Shown here: one piece after another, positions 45,710 to 55,108 of the stretch | Layout of the letters: every line of letters starts with the position of its first letter | Numbering within the stretch: the stretch's first letter is position 1 | Assembly (NCBI GenBank): GCA_031286695.1 | Contig: JAITTY010000018.1 | Span: forward strand, 55,934 to 119,933 | DNA from: Sphingobacterium sp. | Lineage (GTDB): Bacteria > Bacteroidota > Bacteroidia > Sphingobacteriales > Sphingobacteriaceae | Direction: 5' to 3' | Length of the DNA: 64,000 bases | Notes under the pieces: model-generated | What the model was told of the DNA's origin: nothing | Seen by the model: the letters and a program-made list of their open reading frames with translations, nothing else | The model's database searches: none | Program-made: the position numbers and the translations under genes

Positions 45710-47074
45710 CTAACAGCACGTGGGTTCTTCTAGCTTGACCTGTGGTGTATTGCTTGGGCAGGAGGGTAGCCCCACGCTAAAAACTGAACCCTTGTTGGGC
45801 GTACTCTGGATGTTCACAACACCTTTGTTCCGTTCAATAAGATCCTTGCATAGGACAAGCCCCACACCTGACCCCGGTTCGTCTTCGGTACCAAAGGACT
45901 TTTGCTGAATCTCGTTAAATAATAAGGCGGATTTCGAGGGGTTGATGCCTACTCCTTCATCCTGAATATGGATATGTGTATAGAGGTCGTCTACGCTAGC
46001 ATAGATGTTGATATTCCCATTAGCATAACTGAATTTGATTGCATTACTGATTAAGTTGCGCAAAATAATTATTGTATGATCCCTATTGGCAATTATTTGC
46101 GTCTCAGTAGGTATATTGATATTGATTTTTAGTTGTTTAGATAATGTGTTCTCCTTAAAACCTTTAATGATCTGCTGGATCATGGGTTTGATTAATAATG
46201 CTGACGCCTTGGTATCCATTCCCTGCATGCTGCTGCTGCCCCATTGCAATAGGTCATCTAATGCTTGATTCTGCTGCCTAATCTGCTGATAGATTTGTTG
46301 AATATATTCCTGTGAGGTGGTACTGTCAAGCATTTGGTTGCGAAACATGAATACCAATGCCTCAAGGTTGGCAAAAGGACTTTTAATGTCGTGCGCAATA
46401 ATGGAGAAAATTTTTTCTTTGTCTCGATTCAAGGATTCTAAATGATGACGTTGACGTTCGATCTTTTTCATATTCTTATAAATGATATCAAGAAAGAAGT
46501 TGACCGCAACAACCATAAAAGCAAGTGCATTGATAATGTTGAAAACAGACCTAGAGCGAGGGACTTGCTGATTCAGAGGAAGAATATCCGGGAGCAGATA
46601 TAAAAGCGAAATCAAGAAAGCTACGGTAAGGCAAAGAATAATATGAATTTTTCTATTGTCATACATCAGCATGGAGACAATCAATGTGCACAATAAAAAG
46701 TATTCGCCCCCATTTTTATAGAGGAGAGCCCCTAAGAAGAAAAATACCGAATTGCTTGTCAGCAACGTAGCCTTAGCGATATTGTGTTTTCCATAATATT
46801 GAAGTAAAAGGACGGTAAACGCACATATTGAATTGGAGAAATTAATCGCTGATAAAATATAGCGGTGGTCAATAAGATTGAGGACTGAAAAGAAAATTGT
46901 CGGAAATAAACATAATAATGCAATCAGGTTTATCATGTAGACGCGTTTGAAATCGATGTACGACATCTCATGATGTGCACCAATATGGGAAAAAAAATTC
47001 CAATATTTACGAAAATGATTCATAGGGACGCGTCTGAATTTTCTTACAATTTCTGAATAGTCAAAATTAGCCAT
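45710..47074 (-). CDS. Membrane sensor histidine kinase (HisKA type)
   Basis: 454 residues. About six membrane helices lie within residues 40-190. A coiled linker then leads to HisKA (SIIAHDIKSPFANLEALVF, His near 229) and HATPase_c (LRNLISNAIKFSYANG, IQDEGVGINP and GSGVGLVLCKDLIERNKG). It has no PAS or periplasmic domain, resembling the 7TM/5TM-type orphan kinases of Bacteroidota. No regulator gene is adjacent. An alternative start (MNHFRKYW) lies 17 codons in. Convergent with the EEP gene, 16 bases between stops. Confidence 0.88.
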   Translation of the reverse strand: MANFDYSEIVRKFRRVPMNHFRKYWNFFSHIGAHHEMSYIDFKRVYMINLIALLCLFPTIFFSVLNLIDHRYILSAINFSNSICAFTVLLLQYYGKHNIAKATLLTSNSVFFFLGALLYKNGGEYFLLCTLIVSMLMYDNRKIHIILCLTVAFLISLLYLLPDILPLNQQVPRSRSVFNIINALAFMVVAVNFFLDIIYKNMKKIERQRHHLESLNRDKEKIFSIIAHDIKSPFANLEALVFMFRNQMLDSTTSQEYIQQIYQQIRQQNQALDDLLQWGSSSMQGMDTKASALLIKPMIQQIIKGFKENTLSKQLKININIPTETQIIANRDHTIIILRNLISNAIKFSYANGNINIYASVDDLYTHIHIQDEGVGINPSKSALLFNEIQQKSFGTEDEPGSGVGLVLCKDLIERNKGVVNIQSTPNKGSVFSVGLPSCPSNTPQVKLEEPTCC

Positions 47075-47168
47075 AAATCAGGAGTCCAACAATGATTTTT
47101 CTCGAATAGAATATATCGTAGACAGCGTCGGTAATTAAAAGGAGATCTATTGAATTGGGCGGGCACCC

Positions 47169-48263
47169 TTAATTCGGAAAAAACAGGCGTATTTCGGTCC
47201 CTTGATTTTCCTGGCTAAAGATAGCCATCTGTGCTTTCAGTCTTTCCAGAAGTTCCTGGACGATAAACAATCCGATACCCTTTCCCTGGTAATCCATAGA
47301 GTTGGAGCCACGAAGTCTTTCCATGCGGATATTTTCGAGTTCGTGTTGCGGAATGCCTATGCCATTATCTCTGATAATATATAACACGCCATTGGTTACT
47401 TTCTCACTGTAAATGTGTACCTGCGCATTTTTATTGGCCGATGAGTATTTAATAGCATTATTGACCAGGTTGGTGAAGATCTGGTAAATCCCATTCTGAT
47501 CGCTGTTTACTGAAAAAAGATCGCCGAAAATAAGTTCCGTATGGGGGCTACGATATAATAATTTGGCCTCTCGGCACCAATTGGGAAGCGTGAGATCTAA
47601 ACGGATGTTTTGTTTCTGTAGCTTATTGATCGGAGCAAGACTCAGTTCTACCGTTTTGTCAATAATATCTGCAATGTTTTCAAGCGATTGGTCGATCACA
47701 TCGTACAGCTCCATCCGTCGATTGGATTGCATGTCTAAATGTTCTTTCAGCACACCTATCCCCAGTTTAGCGAGAGCTAATGGATTCTTGGCATCGTGAG
47801 AAAGCGTGTAAGAGATCATTCGCAGGTTTGTTGCGGGGTTGATCGCGGTATTTTCTTGATCCTTTTGTTTTTCTTCCTGTATTTTATGGGTAACATCTGT
47901 GGCTGTATGCAGGATAGAATATGTCCGACCACGCTTATCAAACAGCGGTTTATATTCAAAATCAAAATATCGTTTAATTTTAAAGTCACGGTCAGTGATT
48001 GTTGCTGGCGTATCAAAGGCCTTATAGGTTACACCGCTATCCCAAACATTACGCAGTATATCGGTAAATCCTTCTTGCGTAAATATGGGAAATACCTCTG
48101 CGAAAGAATGTCCGAATATCTCATTTTCAGTACGCCACATGCTTAACATACGCGAATTGGCAAATGCGATATTGAGGTTTGAATTATCATAAATGGCCGT
48201 TGCAATCGGCATCTGATTTAATGCTTCAAAAAAAATCGGAACATCCTTTTGAGGTTTTCGCAT
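47169..48263 (-). CDS. PAS-domain sensor histidine kinase
   Basis: 364-residue soluble kinase: a PAS domain (about 12-130, with the PAC-like YFDFEYKPLFDKRGRTYSIL), a HisKA-like dimerisation helix (ISYTLSHDAKNPLALAKLGI, His near 155) and HATPase_c (FTNLVNNAIKYSSAN, RDNGIGIPQ and GKGIGLFIVQELLERL). It stands 94 bases upstream of the membrane kinase on the same strand; the two are probably one unit. Orphan, since no regulator is nearby. Confidence 0.9.
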   Translation of the reverse strand: MRKPQKDVPIFFEALNQMPIATAIYDNSNLNIAFANSRMLSMWRTENEIFGHSFAEVFPIFTQEGFTDILRNVWDSGVTYKAFDTPATITDRDFKIKRYFDFEYKPLFDKRGRTYSILHTATDVTHKIQEEKQKDQENTAINPATNLRMISYTLSHDAKNPLALAKLGIGVLKEHLDMQSNRRMELYDVIDQSLENIADIIDKTVELSLAPINKLQKQNIRLDLTLPNWCREAKLLYRSPHTELIFGDLFSVNSDQNGIYQIFTNLVNNAIKYSSANKNAQVHIYSEKVTNGVLYIIRDNGIGIPQHELENIRMERLRGSNSMDYQGKGIGLFIVQELLERLKAQMAIFSQENQGTEIRLFFPN

Positions 48264-48399
48264 ATTGGATATCTAATGATGGCCTGCTTACTGCAGTGCT
48301 GCGCTAAAATTACTCAAAAATCAAGCCAATAGGCAATTATTTTTGCGCTTTTTAGTTTCATTCCGAATTATCTTTTAGCTAAATTTAAAGGACATAGAT

Positions 48400-48660
48400 A
48401 TGGAAGATACAATTGGTTTTAAGATTTATGATCCTTTTAAAAGACAGACTTTTCCTTTTACGTATAAAGGACAGGATTATCAAGTCAGATTACTAAAAAG
48501 AGATGTAGCGAAAGAACAGGAGGAAGTGGAAATACTATTGGATGGCGTCATTCAGAACATTGTCAAAAAAAATAGCAAGTGGTCCTTTGATCGTATTGAT
48601 GAAGACCAAGATTTTGCAAATGATATATGGCGGGCCATTTCATTACGTTATAGACTGTAA
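48400..48660 (+). CDS. Small conserved-looking protein of unknown function
   Basis: 86 residues, acidic/basic mixed, no signal or membrane segment. It starts MEDTIGFKIYDPFKRQTFPF and has beta-strand-like blocks such as YKGQDYQVRLLKRD. A clear ATG with GGAC-like spacing and normal codon use support it. I have no family name. Not in an operon. Confidence 0.55.
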   Translation: MEDTIGFKIYDPFKRQTFPFTYKGQDYQVRLLKRDVAKEQEEVEILLDGVIQNIVKKNSKWSFDRIDEDQDFANDIWRAISLRYRL

Positions 48661-48841
48661 TTTAATCAACAGACAAAAGAAAATTTAGCCAGTCGTACGT
48701 TTGGGATACTTGGAAAATACAATACTATTAGACTTTTTTATAGTAAGCTGACCTAATAAAAACACAAAATATTATTATATTTAATAAGCGTCAGGAATTT
48801 TAAAATTAAGAAATGGATAGGAATTTGTAATCATATTACAT

Positions 48842-49297
48842 ATGGATAAGTATCTGGAAATTAGAGAATATGATGTTCAGGATAGAAGTAAACTGATTGA
48901 TATTCTCCGTATGAATGTACCGAAATATTTTGCGCCGAATGAGGTCGCAGACTTTAAGGAATATCTTGACCAGGAGGTGGAAAGATATTTTGTTGCTCTT
49001 GTTAATGGACAAATTATTGGTGGTGGCGGAATCGGTTTTTCGGATGATGAACGGATAGGATTTCTTAGCTGGAGTTTTTTAAATCCAAAATATCACGGAT
49101 TTGGTTTTGGTAAAGCCTTATTGCACCATCGTATCGATTTTCTCTACAGCCATGGCAGTGTCGAAACAATAGAAGTTGGAACCTCCCAGTTTACATTCGG
49201 ATTCTACAAGAAAAACGGATTTATATTGAGGGAAATTCACAAAGATTACTGGGCTGAAGGATTTGATCTATACGATATGGTTCATACAAGGCAATAG
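48842..49297 (+). CDS. GNAT-family N-acetyltransferase
   Basis: 151 residues. GNAT motifs are visible: ALVNGQIIGGGGIGFSDD, FLNPKYHGFGFGKALLHHRI (acetyl-CoA loop) and EVGTSQFTFGFYKKNGFILR. The acceptor substrate is unknown. Monocistronic. Confidence 0.88.
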   Translation: MDKYLEIREYDVQDRSKLIDILRMNVPKYFAPNEVADFKEYLDQEVERYFVALVNGQIIGGGGIGFSDDERIGFLSWSFLNPKYHGFGFGKALLHHRIDFLYSHGSVETIEVGTSQFTFGFYKKNGFILREIHKDYWAEGFDLYDMVHTRQ

Positions 49298-49350
49298 GCT
49301 ATACTTGATTAAGCCTAGTTAGATTGGGAGACTATAGGTAAAGGATAATA

Positions 49351-49872
49351 TCATTTATTTAGTATCGTGAGATTTGCTTTGATCTGATTAAGGTGATGTA
49401 TCGGATGATAGCTCATCAGGTAAAACATTTCGCGTATACTGAGCTTTCCCAGTAGAGGATGGGGTAGAGCCAGGCGATCAAGTTCATCTTCCTTGTATAA
49501 GGCAAGAAGCTGACTAATTGTTTCTAAAGTCTCTTCCGTTTGTGCTATCAGGAGCTCTTTTTGTTCGGTTGCAATCTCTTCAGGCAAAAATTGTTTTGGC
49601 GCCTGACGGCTTGTTTTTAGATAGTTATTGCGTACAGCATCGTAATCCCAGCGCGCGCGCTCCAGCGTGCCGAATTTTTCGGAAATGAAATCTTTTGACT
49701 GAAGTACCTTAGGAAAAGGCAGTAGCGTTAGTAAAATATGTTTTAGCTGCTGACCGGCAGCCCATTTTTCATTGTGGCGAAAGGAAAAATGTGATTCAGG
49801 TAATGCCTGTATATAAGAAATAGCCGTATAATGATTGTCAGAAAAAGTTTTGATCAGCTCTTGTTTAGTCAT
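49351..49872 (-). CDS. DinB-family protein
   Basis: 173 residues from ATG 49872 (MTKQELIKTFSDNHY); an upstream start at 49938 would add 22 residues with no homologous look. It is a four-helix DinB/YfiT-like bundle. Candidate metal His residues sit in WAAGQQLKHILLTLLPFP and YLMSYHPIHHLNQIKANL. The family includes damage-inducible proteins and thiol-transferases for mycothiol or bacillithiol; the actual activity here is unknown. Separated from the metzincin gene by a terminator. Confidence 0.88.
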   Translation of the reverse strand: MTKQELIKTFSDNHYTAISYIQALPESHFSFRHNEKWAAGQQLKHILLTLLPFPKVLQSKDFISEKFGTLERARWDYDAVRNNYLKTSRQAPKQFLPEEIATEQKELLIAQTEETLETISQLLALYKEDELDRLALPHPLLGKLSIREMFYLMSYHPIHHLNQIKANLTILNK

Positions 49873-50003
49873 AAAATTTTTATCTGTAATTGGTGTTTCT
49901 GCTTTGTTTAACGGAACATCCCCAACAGATGCTAGCATATAGCAGGTATTAAAAATAACAAATTATTTGTGAATGTCTATTATTTCGCTGTAATCAAAGC
50001 TAA

Positions 50004-50035
50004 AAACGGTCGGTATTTCACTATACCGGCCGTTT
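50004..50035 (-). terminator. Terminator of the metzincin gene
   Basis: AAACGGTCGGTAT (50004-50016) pairs with ATACCGGCCGTTT (50023-50035), a 13-bp stem with one G-T pair and a 6-base loop. Read on the minus strand it follows the metalloprotease stop and leads into TTTTTAG. Confidence 0.85.
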
Positions 50036-50085
50036 ATTTAATCATCCAAGGTTTATTTTCTTCTTTGAAAGAGGCTATCTAGCTT

Positions 50086-51666
50086 TTAATAAGCACCAAA
50101 ATCAGCAAGATGAGAATAAAAGAAATCGCCCCAGGAACTAGTAGATTCTATTTTAAAATACTGGGTACTAATTGATGTGTTAAGATCAACATTGATCCAG
50201 GATCCGGAAACTTTAATCAATTGAGCTGTTTTAATCAACGTCCAATTTATGCCGTTTGTACTTGAATAAATATTGATATCCTTCATCGCTCCATTTAAAT
50301 TGTCGCGGTTACGGAAAGCAACTCCTTTCACTGTACGTATTGCACCCATATTGACGGAGAAGAAATGTGGCTGCGGGGTTTGGGTAGAAGACCAAGGCGT
50401 ATGCCAAACCGTACTTCTGTTCATATCCAGGACATTGCTTGCCGGTGAACCAGGTTCGTTGCTATCGCTGGCGATAATTGACCAGCCTGTGGTCGGTAAT
50501 AATTTATAAGTAACCACTTTGGATAGATCGGGTATATTATTAACGAAATTATAGGCGTAGCCTAAAGTTGTGCGGCTTCCGTTGACATGCATAAATCCGA
50601 TTCGCATTTCGTAATTGCCTGTGAGATCATAGAAATCAGCTAATGGACATTCAAATCGAAAACTATCCTGACCGATTATTTTTGTAGCCCACTGTACCGC
50701 ATCATAATCGTTATTTACACCGAAAGGTTCTCTATCGTGCCAAACAACAATGTCATTCACTGGTTTTGTTGCTGTAAACTTTCCAGAAACAATAATCTTG
50801 TTATTTACGAAGCTTGAGGACAATGAAGTGATTTCTGCAGATGCAGATGCATACCAGTCACTTCTTGCCACAGGGCTGAATACCTGGCTATTGTTGAATG
50901 TTGCTGCAGTGGTACTTGTCAATGAGGTAGTGGAGATTCCGTAAGTTGAGTTGCCTGAACCCATTAATGCAGTACCTAAGGTTGGAGCTAATGTTTTGTT
51001 CATTCTATTATGACTTGCATTTAAGCCATGGCCCAGTTCATGAATCATTCCGCCGATCCATACGGTCGCCTTCCAGCCAATATCACCGCCTATTCCGAGG
51101 TTCTTAGCGTCCAGATTTACATAATCCAAGGCGTAGCAACTCGTACCTGTGCCATAGAATGGAGGTCCTCCAGGATTTGCTGGATCGGTATCATAAGTTG
51201 GGATAATGATTAGATTATGTTCACTTTTTTTCGCGGAAGGATTTTGACTAAAATAACTGTCTACTTCCGTCTTCACAGCCCCGCTGCCTCCCGAATAAGG
51301 GTAAGTAGCTTTACCATATTTTCCAGCTATGTAATGGATATTAATTAGGCTGTCGTTGAGGAGATCCAGTCCAAAAGATCTTCGGCCAAAGCCTTCACGA
51401 TCCATATTGTTGGCAAACATATTTTGTGCGTCTAGCAGGATCTTGCTGAGCCGTTTTCTGAAATTGGGAATAGAGTCTACATCATTTGGAACGAAATAGA
51501 TGACGTTCAGTTTATAGGGGTTACTATTCCATTCGTTCGTTACTGTGGCAGTAGATGCTTTCGCTTTGAGAGTTCCGACGGATTCTTCGGTGTTTACCAG
51601 CGTCTTGCTACAGGACGCAGCTCCTATGGTGAGGGCCATAAGCATTAAATTTAGAAGTTTTCTCAT
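50086..51666 (-). CDS. Metzincin-like lipoprotein with C-terminal discoidin (F5/8 type C) domain
   Basis: 526 residues. A lipoprotein signal ends in LTIGAASCSK (Cys near 19). The catalytic region holds GGMIHELGHGLNASHNRM, an HExxHxxxxxH zinc motif, followed by a likely Met-turn in GTALMGSG. These two features define a metzincin-type protease. Position 8 of the zinc motif is Asn rather than the usual Gly. The last ~145 residues form an F5/8 type C domain (SPASNVLDMNRSTVWHTPW, VKGVAFRNRDN) that usually binds glycans. Predicted surface lipoprotein acting on glycoprotein or mucin-like substrates (inference). Confidence 0.85.
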   Translation of the reverse strand: MRKLLNLMLMALTIGAASCSKTLVNTEESVGTLKAKASTATVTNEWNSNPYKLNVIYFVPNDVDSIPNFRKRLSKILLDAQNMFANNMDREGFGRRSFGLDLLNDSLINIHYIAGKYGKATYPYSGGSGAVKTEVDSYFSQNPSAKKSEHNLIIIPTYDTDPANPGGPPFYGTGTSCYALDYVNLDAKNLGIGGDIGWKATVWIGGMIHELGHGLNASHNRMNKTLAPTLGTALMGSGNSTYGISTTSLTSTTAATFNNSQVFSPVARSDWYASASAEITSLSSSFVNNKIIVSGKFTATKPVNDIVVWHDREPFGVNNDYDAVQWATKIIGQDSFRFECPLADFYDLTGNYEMRIGFMHVNGSRTTLGYAYNFVNNIPDLSKVVTYKLLPTTGWSIIASDSNEPGSPASNVLDMNRSTVWHTPWSSTQTPQPHFFSVNMGAIRTVKGVAFRNRDNLNGAMKDINIYSSTNGINWTLIKTAQLIKVSGSWINVDLNTSISTQYFKIESTSSWGDFFYSHLADFGAY

Positions 51667-51919
51667 AATGGTTTATATTGTGTGCCAATAAATATAAATG
51701 ATACACCTTTTATTGGTGTGTAAAGAAATAAACTTTTACCATAATTAGTTTAGTCAATCGATTGATTAATCAACTCTGAAAAATGTTTTGTAACATTTTG
51801 TTTTTTATCATGAATCCGCTTAATTATGAATCAATAAATAACTTGATAAAATTTAAGGTCGTTTTTGCTGATTTTCCTAGCGGTCTTATTACATTTGAGT
51901 GTTTGAAGCATTAAATCGG

Positions 51920-52411
51920 ATGGAAAAAATTAAAAACCTGATATTATTACTAGGCGCACCCAATGATGAGCAGGGGAATCTTAGCGTTATGGCATTAAAT
52001 CGAAATGAATGTGCCTATAATTTCTATTGCCACAATGAAGGGACTGCAATTTTATGTACGGGCGGCATAGGTGAACATTTCAATCGGACAGAAAAACCGC
52101 ATGGAGCTTATGCCAAAGCCTATTTGGCGGAAAGAGGTGTCGCTGAGAGAGATTTACTTTCGTGCGTACTATCCACAAATACTTACGAAGATTTCATGCT
52201 ATCAAAGGAGATCATCAAACAGATTTCTCCTGATCTCTTCATCGTGATTACATCTGATTTTCATATGAAGAGAGCAAGATTATTGCAAGAAAAACTGATT
52301 GGCTATCCTAATGTAATATTTATAGCAGCAAAGTCGACTGTTAGTTCTGAAGAATTTGATTTGCTGTCATTGCATGAACAAAAGGCTATTCAGCGGATAC
52401 TGGAAAGTTAA
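51920..52411 (+). CDS. YdcF/DUF218-family protein
   Basis: 163 residues from ATG 51920 (MEKIKNLILLLGAPND); the longer frame starts with GTG 51899. DUF218 marks: LILLLGAPNDEQG, ILCTGGIGEH, STNTYEDFMLSKEII and ITSDFHMKRARLLQEKL with the conserved TSDFH. Members bind S-adenosylmethionine or act in envelope metabolism; the function is unsettled. There is no N-terminal membrane anchor, unlike SanA-type members. Followed by the SRPBCC gene 59 bases on. Confidence 0.85.
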   Translation: MEKIKNLILLLGAPNDEQGNLSVMALNRNECAYNFYCHNEGTAILCTGGIGEHFNRTEKPHGAYAKAYLAERGVAERDLLSCVLSTNTYEDFMLSKEIIKQISPDLFIVITSDFHMKRARLLQEKLIGYPNVIFIAAKSTVSSEEFDLLSLHEQKAIQRILES

Positions 52412-52470
52412 AGAGTCATATTGTTTTTAGCGATTGATCCCTTATGCCGCAGTGTTAATTATACAATGAA

Positions 52471-52971
52471 ATGGATAGAACGATTAAATTAGATACTTTT
52501 TTACCTTATGACCAAGATCTTGTGTGGCGTGCTCTGACGGATGCAGATCTTCTTGGAAAATGGTTTATGCTAAATAATATCAAAGCGGAAACGGGGCATT
52601 ATTTTACTTTTAGGATGAAAGCCCAAAAAGGCTGGGATGGTATTACCCATTGCGAGATTATTTCTGCCATACCCCAGCAGTATCTTGCTTATACCTATCG
52701 GGGTGAAGCTACTGGGGAGAAAGCATTGGCCTGCGCCGGAATTCATTCGGATAAGGCAGATAAACTAACCAAAGGGATCTTTACAAAATTGGATACGGTA
52801 TTGAGTTTTTCATTGGAACCTACATGCGGCGGGACTCTATTGAAGGTGAAACAGTCCGGGTATAAAGGCATTAAGCTTGTCTTGATTAGTTTTATTATGG
52901 AAATGGGCTGGAAAAAGCAGTTGCGCAAGAAGTTACCCAATCTCTTGCAAAAGCTCAATCCAGACCTATAG
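52471..52971 (+). CDS. SRPBCC/AHSA1-family protein
   Basis: 166-residue START-like protein. Typical segments are LPYDQDLVWRALTDADLLGKWFM near the N-terminus and SFSLEPTCGGTLLKVKQSGY in the C-terminal half. The fold makes a hydrophobic ligand pocket; the ligand is unknown. Cytoplasmic. It runs towards the acyltransferase gene, whose stop lies 10 bases beyond its own. Confidence 0.88.
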   Translation: MDRTIKLDTFLPYDQDLVWRALTDADLLGKWFMLNNIKAETGHYFTFRMKAQKGWDGITHCEIISAIPQQYLAYTYRGEATGEKALACAGIHSDKADKLTKGIFTKLDTVLSFSLEPTCGGTLLKVKQSGYKGIKLVLISFIMEMGWKKQLRKKLPNLLQKLNPDL

Positions 52972-52980
52972 AAGCCATGA

Positions 52981-54093
52981 TTAGCCCATTTTTTTTCTGA
53001 GCCATTTGCGAACAGGTTCATCATACCATTTCAAGCTGGCATAGGCTAGCGCAATACTTGTTACAAGAATCAATATGGCGTAAGGTAAGGCCTGTACAAT
53101 GGTCACATCCTTATTGTTGCTGATCCAGGCAACATAAAAATAGACAAAAGGGTAGTGTACGAGATATAACGGGTAGGAGATGTCACCCAGAAATTTACAG
53201 AGATTATTCTCTATTTTGCTGGTTGATATGTTGCCTGTCCCTAGGTAAACAATCAGGGGGAATACAATTATAATGCATACCGACTCATATATTCCATTCA
53301 TCCAGAGTTTTTCTGCTCCACCTATACGAGGCATATATAACACAATAGCGATTAAAATACTACAGTACAAAAATGCATGCCGGATACGGCTCGGACTTGT
53401 TATTCTCGATAGGAGGAGCCCTGCAAAGAAAGGATACATCGTCCGGGTGATTCCTATCCGCACTTGCTCAGTATTTAATGTCCAGCCTCCGCTAACATCT
53501 CCGTTGGGACTTGTGATTGCTAAATGGGCGAGTGCCACAGCTGCTATAAAGACCAAAATGCTTAATGCTGTTTTAGATAATTTTCGAATACCTATGGCAT
53601 ATAAAATATTAGCAATATATTCAAAAAACAAAGACCAGCCGACACTATTGAGTGGGTGCATTTCCTGCCAGCCACGAATGTCCAATGAAAGGGGAACGGG
53701 GAGAATCGTATAACCGATGAGCATTACCAGAAGCATTTTCCAGAGTGGAACGGTGTGAATAAGTGGCCAGATTGTGGAATCTGTAAAGTAAAAGCCGATT
53801 GCGCCAAGGGTCATGCCCAGTATAACCATGGGTTGAAGTCGTTCAATACGGCGTTTAAAGAAGGTGCCAATCGTCATTTTAGGCCAGCGATCATCATAGG
53901 CATAACCGATCACAAATCCAGATAAAAGAAAGAAAAAGTCAACTGCTAAATAGCCATGATTGACCAAGATATCGAGATGCCCTGTCCCCAGTGGCTCCGT
54001 GAGATGAAAGGTGACAACGATAATTGCTGCTACTCCTCTTAGTCCGTCTAAAATGGGATAGTGTGGCTTTGTAGAAAGGTTTTTATTGTTCAT
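52981..54093 (-). CDS. Acyltransferase-3 (OafA/YrhL-type) membrane protein
   Basis: 370 residues with about ten membrane helices. The N-terminal signature PILDGLRGVAAIIVVTFHLTEP with its active-site His and the FFFLLSGFVIGYAYDDRWP segment are typical of acyltransferase family 3, which acetylates exported polysaccharides, lipids or antibiotics. There is no fused SGNH domain. No polysaccharide cluster is adjacent, so the acceptor is unknown. Confidence 0.92.
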   Translation of the reverse strand: MNNKNLSTKPHYPILDGLRGVAAIIVVTFHLTEPLGTGHLDILVNHGYLAVDFFFLLSGFVIGYAYDDRWPKMTIGTFFKRRIERLQPMVILGMTLGAIGFYFTDSTIWPLIHTVPLWKMLLVMLIGYTILPVPLSLDIRGWQEMHPLNSVGWSLFFEYIANILYAIGIRKLSKTALSILVFIAAVALAHLAITSPNGDVSGGWTLNTEQVRIGITRTMYPFFAGLLLSRITSPSRIRHAFLYCSILIAIVLYMPRIGGAEKLWMNGIYESVCIIIVFPLIVYLGTGNISTSKIENNLCKFLGDISYPLYLVHYPFVYFYVAWISNNKDVTIVQALPYAILILVTSIALAYASLKWYDEPVRKWLRKKMG

Positions 54094-54469
54094 GGCTTCT
54101 GATCGTATTTCGAAGATGTCTATGGACTTGCTAATTGTTTATAAATATTATAGCGAATGGGTGAAAATAATGAAATAACAGGTTTGAATTTGATCAAATC
54201 GTATCAAAATCCCGATGGTTAGTCTCATTTTTCATATTGCAGCGAACAGTTTATACGGATTCACAATTCTTGTTACTGGTATATACAGCTACCCAACTTA
54301 TTTTCTTATTGATTATGCATTGCGGGATTCAATGCTCCAAATTTTTTATATCTTGCTGCCCGATTCACAAAGGCTTTCTTTGACCTTAAGTTTACGAAAG
54401 AAGGAAAAGAAGCTCACTTTGCGCATTGAAAATCCTATTGAGCATTTATAAACATAAATAATAGAAGAG
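54094..54469. other. Intergenic region with palindrome and a doubtful frame
   Basis: 376 bases between the acyltransferase and the ABM-like gene. It contains the perfect 12-bp palindrome ATTTGATCAAAT at 54188-54199, 15 bases before the doubtful frame at 54215-54451. Nothing else is seen. Confidence 0.4.
54215..54451 (+). CDS. Doubtful small open frame
   Basis: 78 codons beginning MVSLIFHIAANSLYGF and ending in a basic tail SLRKKEKKLTLRIENPIEHL. It has hydrophobic and basic parts but no family signature and no clear ribosome-binding site. It ends 18 bases before the ABM-like gene, so it could be a small leader protein or a remnant of a regulator. It may equally be noise. Confidence 0.2.
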   Translation: MVSLIFHIAANSLYGFTILVTGIYSYPTYFLIDYALRDSMLQIFYILLPDSQRLSLTLSLRKKEKKLTLRIENPIEHL

Positions 54470-54775
54470 ATGATTGTTGTTAAAGTAACCTATAGTGTCC
54501 ATGATGACTATATACATACGAATAAACAAATGATTGAAAGCTTTCTCAAAGATTTCAGAAAGTTAGATGGAACACAATTCCTATATACTATTTTACAGAG
54601 CGGTGAAAGCAATACCTTCGTGCATATTTCCCAGTATAAGAATAGAGAGATACAGGATCAATTGTTGAAAGTACCCAGCTTTCTCCATTTTCAGGAACAA
54701 AGAGATAAAAACCTTGCTACTGAACCCAAAATCGAGTTTATGAACTTTATAGGAAGCTCAAAGAATCAGTTTTAG
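54470..54775 (+). CDS. Antibiotic-biosynthesis-monooxygenase-like (dimeric alpha-beta barrel) protein
   Basis: 101 residues with the pattern of ABM/dimeric alpha-beta barrel proteins: a strand at the start (MIVVKVTYSVHDDY), a helix (NKQMIESFLKDFRKL), the YTILQSGESNTFVHISQYKN hairpin and the PSFLHFQEQRDKNL helix. Function unknown; members act as small oxygenases or structural binding proteins. Preceded by AGAAGAG, a fair ribosome-binding site. Confidence 0.75.
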   Translation: MIVVKVTYSVHDDYIHTNKQMIESFLKDFRKLDGTQFLYTILQSGESNTFVHISQYKNREIQDQLLKVPSFLHFQEQRDKNLATEPKIEFMNFIGSSKNQF

Positions 54776-54807
54776 CGAAGACGAAACTGCTTCCTAAAAA
54801 GATATAT

Positions 54808-55107
54808 TTAATCGCTATACGCAATCAAACCACTTTGTTTGGTATTTGCAATGTCAAGAATTTGGCTTAAGCTTTTTATGTCAGTATCCATGTGCAGTCC
54901 CTTGCTTAATATAATTTGCTGCATTTGTTTAATCAGAGCAGTATCCAGCCTGAAATCTGTATAATAGTCAAATCGTTTGGCGATTATTCCTTTTTGCTGA
55001 AGGTTACAGAAAGTTTTTTCATCAAGTTGTCCAGCAAAAACCAGCCCTGCCTTTTCGGGGAAATCTGGTTTTGGTTGTTTATCATCAATCGTATAAAAGT
55101 CTAACAT
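54808..55107 (-). CDS. Small protein coupled to the NadR-like ATPase
   Basis: 99 residues from ATG 55107 (MLDFYTIDDKQPKPDFPE). The longer frame to 55215 would overlap the ATPase gene and is unlikely. It contains KAGLVFAGQLDEKTFCNLQQ and a late IKSLSQILDIANTKQSGLI. No signature is recognised. The ATPase gene stops one base before its start, so the two are translationally coupled and probably work together. Confidence 0.65.
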   Translation of the reverse strand: MLDFYTIDDKQPKPDFPEKAGLVFAGQLDEKTFCNLQQKGIIAKRFDYYTDFRLDTALIKQMQQIILSKGLHMDTDIKSLSQILDIANTKQSGLIAYSD

Positions 55108-55108
55108 G

